From Bacteroidales bacterium (GTDB taxonomy: Bacteria > Bacteroidota > Bacteroidia > Bacteroidales > UBA3663): 5,495 nucleotides of DNA. This document shows positions 1-5,495 of this stretch, in pieces. Every line of letters begins with the position of its first letter. The first letter of the stretch is position 1. The translations under genes and the position numbers were made by a program. The notes beneath the pieces are model-generated. The model saw nothing but the letters and a program-made list of their open reading frames with translations, was not told the origin of the DNA and made no database searches. The DNA is taken from contig JAGBQS010000167.1 of assembly GCA_017632695.1 (NCBI GenBank), positions 1 through 5,495 of the forward strand. The letters are read 5' to 3'.

Positions 1-865
1 AGATGTAGCTGCGCAGACGCGACAATGCCCGCTCCTTGTTCTTGGGCTGGTCGCGCGTCTCCGTACACTCAATCAGGATCTCGTCGGTAACGCCCGTGTT
101 CGGATTCTTCCACATATACCGCAGACGCACTCCGGACTCGACCTTGTTTACGTTCTGTCCGCCGGCGCCCGAACTGCGGAAGGTGTCCCACTTGATTTCG
201 CCCTCGTTGATGTGCACCTCGAACTCGTCGGCCTCAGGCAGGACGGCAACCGTTGCGGCGCTGGTGTGAACGCGACCCTGGGTCTCGGTAACCGGCACAC
301 GCTGAACGCGGTGAACACCGCTTTCGTACTTGAGTGTTCCGTACACATTATCGCCCGTAACCATTACGACTACCTCCTTAAATCCTCCGACGGCACCTTC
401 GCTGGCGCTCTGAACCGCAAACTGCCAGCCTTTGCTCTCGCAGTAATGCTGGTACATCTTGAACAGATCGCCGGCAAACAGGGCGGCCTCGTCGCCACCC
501 GTTCCGCCTCTGATTTCAAGGACGGCGTTGCGGGCATCTTCCGGATCTTTGGGTATCAGAAGGAGTTTGATCCGCTCTTCGAGTTCCGGCAGACGTGCTT
601 CGCATTCGGACAGCTGTTCCCGGGCCATCTCCTTCATGTCGGCATCCTCCTCGCCCATCAGCTGGCGCGCTTCGGCAATACCGTCAAGCACCGCCATGTA
701 CTCCTTGCGGGCTTGCAGGATATTCTCCAGGTCCTTGTATTCGCGGGTGAGTTTTACAAACCGCTGCTGGTCGGCAATCACGTTGGGGTCGGTGACCAAG
801 GTGGACACTTCCTCAAAGCGACTTACCAGACCGTCCAGCTTTTCTAATATCGTATTATTTGCCAT
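1..865 (-). CDS. prfA: Peptide chain release factor 1 (RF1), 3' end cut by the window edge
   Basis: Class I release factor that recognises UAA and UAG in the ribosomal A site and triggers hydrolysis of peptidyl-tRNA in the cytoplasm. The frame is open from ATG at 865 to the left edge, giving 288 codons; RF1 is usually about 360 residues, so roughly 70 C-terminal residues lie outside. Visible parts: a helical, charged N-terminal domain (residues 1 to about 105), the conserved RGGTGGDEA stretch at 119-127, the tripeptide anticodon PVT at 191-193 inside HRVQRVPVTETQGRVHTSAA, and the catalytic SGAGGQNVNK loop with GGQ at 235-237. PxT marks RF1; RF2 carries SPF. The glutamine of GGQ is the residue methylated by PrmC in this family. 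The start MANNTILEKL matches the position of the usual RF1 N-terminus. The frame stays open upstream to the valS stop, but no upstream ATG exists in it. It lies 66 nt downstream of valS on the same strand, probably co-transcribed. Confidence 0.96.
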   Translation of the reverse strand, partial: MANNTILEKLDGLVSRFEEVSTLVTDPNVIADQQRFVKLTREYKDLENILQARKEYMAVLDGIAEARQLMGEEDADMKEMAREQLSECEARLPELEERIKLLLIPKDPEDARNAVLEIRGGTGGDEAALFAGDLFKMYQHYCESKGWQFAVQSASEGAVGGFKEVVVMVTGDNVYGTLKYESGVHRVQRVPVTETQGRVHTSAATVAVLPEADEFEVHINEGEIKWDTFRSSGAGGQNVNKVESGVRLRYMWKNPNTGVTDEILIECTETRDQPKNKERALSRLRSYI

Positions 866-873
866 ACATTCAT
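844..873 (-). promoter_or_regulatory. Stacked ATG codons and overlapping mini-ORFs at the prfA start
   Basis: Three ATGs, one per frame, occur within 11 nt: 873-871, 869-867 and 865-863. The last is the prfA start. The first opens a 9-codon frame (MNVWQIIRY) ending in TAG at 846-844. The second opens a 4-codon frame (MYGK) ending in TAA at 857-855. Both overlap the beginning of prfA out of frame. This is seen directly; whether ribosomes use the upstream ATGs is unknown. No clear Shine-Dalgarno site precedes any of them, which is usual in Bacteroidota. It may be coincidence. Confidence 0.3.
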
Positions 874-885
874 CAAAAGCCAATA

Positions 886-922
886 AACCCAAGCTTCCTT
901 CCCTACGAAAAAAGCCTGGGTT
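886..922 (-). repeat. Imperfect inverted repeat in the valS-prfA spacer
   Basis: Arms of 11 nt (912-922 and 886-896) are complementary, with a single non-Watson-Crick position, around a 15-nt loop. In the minus-strand RNA the arms read AACCCAGGCUU and AAGCUUGGGUU, so the odd position is a G-U wobble and the stem can form fully. In plus-strand RNA the same position is an A-C mismatch, so the structure favours the coding-strand transcript. It begins 9 nt after the valS stop codon and ends 20 nt before the prfA ATG. No continuous U tract follows the 3' arm (it runs into UAUUGGCUUUUGAUG), so it is a poor intrinsic terminator; a partial attenuator, a 3'-end stabiliser of valS mRNA or a processing site is equally possible. 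Confidence 0.45.
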
Positions 923-931
923 CTGGTGTAT

Positions 932-3691
932 TTATCCCTTCAAGGCAGCAATGGCCTCTTTGATGGTTGCAATCTTGCTCTCGGCATCGGCCTGCTTCTT
1001 GCGCTCGTTGGCAACAACTGCAGCCGGTGCTCCGTTCACAAACTTCTCGTTGCTGAGTTTCTTCAGCACACTCTGCAGGAAGCCTTCGTTGTACTTCAGG
1101 TCGGCCTCCAGCTTCTTCAGCTCTTCGGTTACATCGATGCTGTCACCCAACGGGATAGCATACTCGGTGGTGCCGACCAGGAACGAAGCGCAGACACCCG
1201 ACTTCGACTCCACGCACTTGATATCCGAGGTATTGGCCAGTTTGGCAATGACCGAAGAAAGGGCTGCAACAGGATTCTGACCTACCACGTGCAGTTCGAC
1301 AGCCACCTTGGGCGACATCTGCTTCTGGGCGCGGACAGTACGGATTCCGGCAATCACTTCCTTGACGGCATCGAAGCCGGCAATGAGCGACAACTGGTCG
1401 GCCGTAGGCTCTGCATACTTAGGCAGCGTCTCGAACATGATGCTTTCGCCGTCCTTGCGGTCGGTGATGCTCTGCCACAATGCCTCGGTGATGAACGGCA
1501 TGAACGGATGCAGCATCTTCAGCAGTGTATCGAAGTAGGAAATGGTCTTGCTGTAGGTAGTCTTGTCGATGGGCTGACCGTACGCAGGCTTGACAAGCTC
1601 CAGATACCAGGCCGAGAACTCGTCCCAGAAGAGTTTGTAAACCAGCATGAGGGCCTCCGACAGACGGTACTGCTTGAACTGCTCCTGCAACTCGTAGCCC
1701 ACCTGTGCCAGCTTGGCATCGAACCACTCGCACGCCTTGCGGGCTGCTTCGGGCTGCTCGGTATCGGCCACCGTCCAACCCTGAACCAGACGGAACGAAT
1801 TCCAGATCTTGTTGTTGAAGTTTCGGCCCTGCTCGCAAAGGCTGTCATCGAAGAGGATGTCGTTGCCGGCAGGTGCTGAAAGCATCATACCCATGCGGAC
1901 ACCGTCGGCACCGAAACGCGAAATCAGGTCGAGCGGATCGGGCGAGTTACCCAGTGACTTCGACATCTTGCGTCCCAACTTGTCGCGCACGATACCTGTA
2001 AAGTAAACATGCTTGAACGGCATCGTACCCATGTATTCGTAACCTGCCATGATCATGCGGGCAACCCAGAAGAAGATAATGTCCGGACCCGTAACCAGGT
2101 CGTTGGTCGGATAATAGTACTTGATCTCTTCGTTGTTGGGGTGCTCAATGCCGTCGAACAGCGAGATAGGCCACAGCCAGCTCGAGAACCAGGTATCGAG
2201 GGCTCCCTCATCCTGATGCAGCTCGTCGGCCGACTTGATGGAAGGATCGATAGCCTGTGCCTTCTTGAGCGCTTCCTCGGCCGTCGGAGCAACCACGTAC
2301 TTGCGGTCCTCGTCCTTCACGCCTTCCTGATTCGGCAGGAAATAGGCGGGAATGCGGTGTCCCCACCACAGCTGACGCGATATACACCAGTCCTTGATGT
2401 TCTCCAGCCAGTTACGGTAGGTTGACGTGTACTTGGCAGGATAGAACTGGATATCGTCGTTCATGACCGGAGGCAGGGCGATGTCGGCAAAGTGCTGCAT
2501 CGAGATGAACCACTGCAACGAAAGACGCGGTTCGATCGGCACGTTGGTACGCTCGGAATAGCCCACCTTGTTATCGTAGTCCTCCTCCTTTTCCAAGAGG
2601 TTCTCGGTGGCAAGGTCGAGGGCAATCTGCTTGCGGCAGGCAAAACGGTCCATACCGATATACATGCCGGCAGCCTCGCTGAGCGTAGCATCGGGATTGA
2701 ATACGTCGATGATCGGCAGATCGTACTTCTGACCGAGCATGTAGTCGTTCACGTCATGTGCCGGAGTAACCTTCAGGCATCCCGTACCGAACTCAATCTC
2801 TACGTAGCGGTCCTCGATAACCGGAATGACGCGGCCCACCTTGGGAACAATCACCTTCTTGCCTTTCAGCCAGGTGTTCTTCGGATCCTTGGGATTGATG
2901 CACATAGCCACATCGCCCATGATGGTTTCAGGACGTGTGGTAGCTACTACGGCATATCGGCGACCCTGCGGATCGCGGTGAATGACCTGACACTTGACGG
3001 TCGGGTCGAACGGCTTGTCGTTGTTGCAGATAACAATGGCATCGGGTTCCTCGCCATCGGTTGATCCGGCTGGCTCATCTACATAATACTTCATGTAATA
3101 GAGCTTGGAGTGCTCGTCGTGATAGATCACCTCCTCGTCGGAAAGAGCCGTCTGACGCTCCGGATCCCAGTTGACCATACGCAGGCCGCGATAGATAAGG
3201 CCCTTGTCGTAAAGATCGCAGAAAACCTTGATGACGGCACGCGAACGGGTCTCGTCCATGGTGAAAGAGGTACGGTCCCAGTCGCACGAGCAACCCAGTT
3301 TGCGCAGCTGCTTCAAAATGATTCCGCCATGTTCGTCGGTCCACTCCCAGGCGTGCTTCAGGAACTGTTCGCGGGTCAGATCGCTTTTGTTGATACCCTG
3401 TTCCTTCAGACGCTTGATGACCTTGGCTTCGGTTGCGATCGATGCATGGTCGGTACCCGGTACCCAGCACGCATTCTTACCCTCCATACGGGCGCGGCGC
3501 ACCAAAATATCCTGGATGGTTTCGTTCAGCACATGTCCCATGTGCAGCACACCGGTCACATTCGGCGGAGGAATGACGACGGTGTATGCTTCGCGTCCGT
3601 CATGCTTGCTGGCGAAGGCTTTGTGTTCCATCCAATACTGATACCATTTATCTTCTACTTCTGCTGGATTGTACTGTGTTGCTAATGCCAT
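932..3691 (-). CDS. valS: Valine--tRNA ligase (valyl-tRNA synthetase), complete
   Basis: Class I aminoacyl-tRNA synthetase that joins valine to tRNA-Val at the cost of ATP in the cytoplasm and hydrolyses mischarged Thr-tRNA-Val. The protein has 919 residues. The Rossmann catalytic domain carries the HIGH signature as HMGH at 50-53 (within PPPNVTGVLHMGHVLN) and KMSKS at 575-579 (within GRKMSKSLGN). The CP1 editing domain shows TTRPETIMGD at 251-260 and GTGCLKVTPAHDVNDY at 302-317, including the conserved aspartate of the AHD motif. DWCISRQLWWGHRIP at 434-448 and DTWFSSWLWP at 499-508 are family-typical. An anticodon-binding helical domain spans about 655-800, and the C-terminal tRNA-arm coiled coil about 850-917, ending in ALKG. 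Residues about 207-243 look like extra sequence compared with Bacteroides ValRS as I remember it. ATG at 3691 is preceded by an A-rich leader and gives the expected N-terminus (ALATQYNPAEVEDKWYQYW). It sits 41 nt after the DUF349 gene and 66 nt before prfA. Confidence 0.98.
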   Translation of the reverse strand: MALATQYNPAEVEDKWYQYWMEHKAFASKHDGREAYTVVIPPPNVTGVLHMGHVLNETIQDILVRRARMEGKNACWVPGTDHASIATEAKVIKRLKEQGINKSDLTREQFLKHAWEWTDEHGGIILKQLRKLGCSCDWDRTSFTMDETRSRAVIKVFCDLYDKGLIYRGLRMVNWDPERQTALSDEEVIYHDEHSKLYYMKYYVDEPAGSTDGEEPDAIVICNNDKPFDPTVKCQVIHRDPQGRRYAVVATTRPETIMGDVAMCINPKDPKNTWLKGKKVIVPKVGRVIPVIEDRYVEIEFGTGCLKVTPAHDVNDYMLGQKYDLPIIDVFNPDATLSEAAGMYIGMDRFACRKQIALDLATENLLEKEEDYDNKVGYSERTNVPIEPRLSLQWFISMQHFADIALPPVMNDDIQFYPAKYTSTYRNWLENIKDWCISRQLWWGHRIPAYFLPNQEGVKDEDRKYVVAPTAEEALKKAQAIDPSIKSADELHQDEGALDTWFSSWLWPISLFDGIEHPNNEEIKYYYPTNDLVTGPDIIFFWVARMIMAGYEYMGTMPFKHVYFTGIVRDKLGRKMSKSLGNSPDPLDLISRFGADGVRMGMMLSAPAGNDILFDDSLCEQGRNFNNKIWNSFRLVQGWTVADTEQPEAARKACEWFDAKLAQVGYELQEQFKQYRLSEALMLVYKLFWDEFSAWYLELVKPAYGQPIDKTTYSKTISYFDTLLKMLHPFMPFITEALWQSITDRKDGESIMFETLPKYAEPTADQLSLIAGFDAVKEVIAGIRTVRAQKQMSPKVAVELHVVGQNPVAALSSVIAKLANTSDIKCVESKSGVCASFLVGTTEYAIPLGDSIDVTEELKKLEADLKYNEGFLQSVLKKLSNEKFVNGAPAAVVANERKKQADAESKIATIKEAIAALKG

Positions 3692-3732
3692 TTTTATTTG
3701 ATTCTTTATTTTCGTTAACGCTATTATACTGA
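3692..3732 (-). promoter_or_regulatory. Short spacer and A-rich valS translation initiation region
   Basis: This is the 41-nt gap between the DUF349 stop codon and the valS ATG. Read on the minus strand, its second half is almost purely A/T (GAAAATAAAGAATCAAATAAAA directly before ATG, shown only as a composition note). Such an unstructured A-rich leader is the usual Bacteroidota substitute for a Shine-Dalgarno site. An 8-bp perfect palindrome CGTTAACG lies at 3713-3720; it is too short to read as a terminator or operator on its own. I see no Bacteroidota-type promoter (TTTG near -33, TAnnTTTG near -7), which fits read-through from the upstream gene. Confidence 0.45.
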
Positions 3733-5495
3733 TTATTCATTGAGCATGGCTATCTTCGACTTCAATTCCGCGATTTCCTTCTTGAGGTCTTCCTTCTTGC
3801 GCTCCATCAGGGCCAGCATACCGTTGCCGGACTTGCTCTTGGCATTGAGGAAGCCGAGATTGTTCTCGTAGGTCTTCAGGTCGTTCTCGAGGTGCTCCAG
3901 CTGACGCTGCAGTTTCTGACGCTCGGTCTGAACGGCATTCTTTCCTTCGCCGGAGATATTCTTCACCCGCTCGCGGTAATTATTCAGACGGGCCTTCTGT
4001 CCCTTCATATCCAGGTTATCGAAGAAGAAATCGACGATTTCCTTGTATGCTGCATACAGCTTGTCTTTTTCCTTGAACGGAACGTGACCCACCTGATTCC
4101 ATTCGGCCATGAGGTCGCGAACCTGCTGAGGCTCTGCGTTCTGAAGATCTTCCTTCAGCGCCTTGAGCTTCTCAATGACTGCCTGCTTACGTTCCATATT
4201 CGCCTTCTCTTCGGCTTTCTCGCCGCCCAAGGCTTTCTCCTTGGCCTCGAAGAAGGCATCGCAGGCTCCGCGGAAACGCTCCCACAGAGCGGTTCCTACC
4301 TTATGGGGCACAGGTCCTACGGTCTTCCATTCCTTCTGGAGGTTGACCAGGATATCGGTGGTCTTGCGCCATTCGGTGCTTTCCTTCAGCGATTCAGCCT
4401 TCTCGCACAACGCCGTTTTCTTGGCGATGTTGGCATTCTGCTCTTCGCGCTGGCTCTTGAAGAAATTGGCCTTCGCGCCGAAGAATGCATCGCACAGGGC
4501 ACGGAAACGGTCGAACAGCTGCGAGTTCACTTTCTTGTTGGCAAAGCCCAGCTTGCGCCATTCCTCCTGGAAGCCCAGAACGACTTTTGTCTGCTCCTCC
4601 CAGTCCTTGATGTTATGGATGGCATTCAGGTCGATGGCCTCGAACTTCTCGCAGATGGCAATCTTGCCGGCTTCGTTGACAGCCTCCTGTTCCTTGATTT
4701 TCTCGAAGTGCTCCTGGTGACGCTTGTTGACAACCGTCGAAGCTGCCTTGAAGCGAGCCCAGATCTCCTCACGTACGGCCGGAGAGACAGGACCCAGTCC
4801 TTTCCACTCTTCGTGCAGATCCTGCAGACGGCGGAATGCCTGTACTACATCTGCAGCATCGCCCAGCTTCTCAGCCTCCTCGCAGAGCTCGGTCTTACGC
4901 TCCAGATTCTTCTTGAAATCGTAGTCGCGCAACTCCTTGTTGATCTTCAAGGCATCGTAGAACTGCTCGTTGAGCGTGTTATACTGCTTCCAGAGATCGT
5001 TGACATCCTTCGGATCGACCATGCCGACCTCTTTGAACTGCTTCTGCAATTCGATGAACGTATTGTATTGCTGGCCTACACCTTCAGCATCCTGAGCGAT
5101 GGCAATCATCTGCTTCAGGATTTCCTGCTTCTTCTCGAGGTTGGCCTTCATCTCCTGATTTCTGGCCTCAACCATAGCGGCACGAGCCTCTTTCTGGATA
5201 TTGAGCAGTTCCTTGAGACGCGGCTCCAGTTCGTCGGGCTTCGACTCGAAGCCTGCAACATCGGCATCGTCTTCAAGCAGTTTCTTCATCTCAGCATCGA
5301 CTTCCTGCTGACGGAGTTTGTAGTAAACCAACTTCAGGTAGTTGATTTCATCACGCACCTCATCGGTTGTCTGATTCACAATCTCAGCCAAACGGTCAAG
5401 AATCTCCTGACGGTTTGCATAGATCTTTTTCTCAACAGCATTTTCTGCAGGAAGCTCCTGCGCGTTCTGCTGCATGGTTTCGTTCTCTTCTGCCA
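3733..5495 (-). CDS. DUF349 repeat protein of unknown function, probable start just outside the window
   Basis: The biochemical role is unknown; DUF349 is an uncharacterised helical repeat family. Counting from the first ATG inside the window (5475), 580 residues precede the TAA at 3735-3733. After an acidic, low-complexity N-terminus (1 to about 105, partly helical) come five DUF349 repeats at about 112-180, 190-257, 270-339, 349-415 and 426-490. Each has the pattern N-x-x-x-K ... (W/F)-x-x-(V/L)-G-x-(V/A) ... (L/I/F)-(W/F/Y)-x-x-(F/Y): FKEVGMV 147, WKGLGPV 224, WRKLGFA 306, WKTVGPV 383 and WNQVGHV 459. Repeats 3 and 4 share ACDAFF or LCDAFF. A charged coiled coil fills about 495-580. There is no signal peptide or membrane segment, so it is likely cytoplasmic. 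Upstream of 5475 the frame continues in register as AEENET, preceded by a codon xTG whose first base is position 5496, so the true start is probably ATG there and six codons plus the start are added. It is the first visible gene of a probable unit with valS and prfA. Confidence 0.88.
   Translation of the reverse strand, partial: AEENETMQQNAQELPAENAVEKKIYANRQEILDRLAEIVNQTTDEVRDEINYLKLVYYKLRQQEVDAEMKKLLEDDADVAGFESKPDELEPRLKELLNIQKEARAAMVEARNQEMKANLEKKQEILKQMIAIAQDAEGVGQQYNTFIELQKQFKEVGMVDPKDVNDLWKQYNTLNEQFYDALKINKELRDYDFKKNLERKTELCEEAEKLGDAADVVQAFRRLQDLHEEWKGLGPVSPAVREEIWARFKAASTVVNKRHQEHFEKIKEQEAVNEAGKIAICEKFEAIDLNAIHNIKDWEEQTKVVLGFQEEWRKLGFANKKVNSQLFDRFRALCDAFFGAKANFFKSQREEQNANIAKKTALCEKAESLKESTEWRKTTDILVNLQKEWKTVGPVPHKVGTALWERFRGACDAFFEAKEKALGGEKAEEKANMERKQAVIEKLKALKEDLQNAEPQQVRDLMAEWNQVGHVPFKEKDKLYAAYKEIVDFFFDNLDMKGQKARLNNYRERVKNISGEGKNAVQTERQKLQRQLEHLENDLKTYENNLGFLNAKSKSGNGMLALMERKKEDLKKEIAELKSKIAMLNE

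Noticed and set aside
212..847. Plus-strand open frame of 211 codons opposite prfA
   Set aside because: It lies entirely within the RF1 coding region, which is confirmed by the PVT and GGQ motifs. The antisense translation shows no recognisable domain.
866..931. In-frame extension of prfA upstream, or valS-prfA fusion by stop read-through, because the spacer is open in the shared frame
   Set aside because: Twenty-two stop-free codons are expected by chance fairly often. There is no in-frame ATG in the spacer, and ATG 865 matches the normal RF1 N-terminus.
459..1280. Plus-strand open frame of 273 codons crossing from prfA into valS
   Set aside because: Serine- and arginine-rich shadow translation spanning the antisense of two genes and their spacer; no motif supports it.
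926..1879. Long plus-strand open frame (317 codons) opposite the 3' part of valS
   Set aside because: It is fully antisense to a certain valS gene, its product is rich in L, R, G, H and Q in a way typical of the complement of coding sequence, and no family motif or plausible leader is seen.
2492..3685. Several plus-strand frames of 130-190 codons opposite the 5' half of valS
   Set aside because: All are mirror frames of valS codon structure, and the sense strand encodes an unbroken ValRS with all signature motifs.
3713..3720. CGTTAACG palindrome as an operator or terminator stem
   Set aside because: Only 8 bp with no loop, no extension of symmetry and no U tract; such palindromes are common by chance.
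3723..3728. TATAAT on the minus strand just upstream of valS as a -10 promoter box
   Set aside because: Bacteroidota primary sigma factors use TAnnTTTG rather than TATAAT, there is no matching -35 or -33 element at a suitable distance, and the site overlaps the end of the upstream gene region. A chance match in A/T-rich sequence is more likely.
4163..4720. Plus-strand open frame of 185 codons opposite the DUF349 gene
   Set aside because: Low-complexity S/F/R-rich translation caused by the E/K-rich codons of the sense strand.

Overview
The window looks like an ordinary chromosomal stretch from a member of the Bacteroidota, most likely the order Bacteroidales. The ValRS and RF1 sequences read like those of gut Bacteroidales. 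The initiation regions have A/T-rich leaders rather than clear Shine-Dalgarno sites. The base composition is near half G+C by eye, higher than typical Bacteroides, so a genus is not assigned.

All three genes lie on the minus strand, so transcription runs from high to low coordinates. First (3733-5495) is a cytoplasmic, highly charged, helical protein with five tandem DUF349 repeats and a C-terminal coiled coil. Its true start probably lies one base beyond the right edge. Next, after 41 nt, is valS (932-3691), a complete valyl-tRNA synthetase of 919 residues with intact HIGH, KMSKS and editing motifs. Last, after 66 nt, is prfA (1-865), peptide chain release factor 1, cut by the left edge after 288 codons but keeping its PxT stop-codon motif and its GGQ catalytic motif.

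The short same-strand gaps, with no recognisable Bacteroidota promoter in either, suggest a single transcription unit. Two of the genes act in translation: ValRS charges tRNA-Val and RF1 terminates at UAA and UAG. The DUF349 protein has no established function; its position next to translation genes is only a weak hint.

I see no RNA gene, mobile element, CRISPR array or defence system, and no strong case for an undescribed system. The points worth a second look are: an extra segment in the ValRS editing-domain region; a 37-nt imperfect inverted repeat between valS and prfA; three ATGs in three frames stacked at the prfA start, one opening a 9-codon ORF that ends in UAG; and the five-repeat DUF349 architecture. 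The long plus-strand open frames are antisense shadows of these genes.
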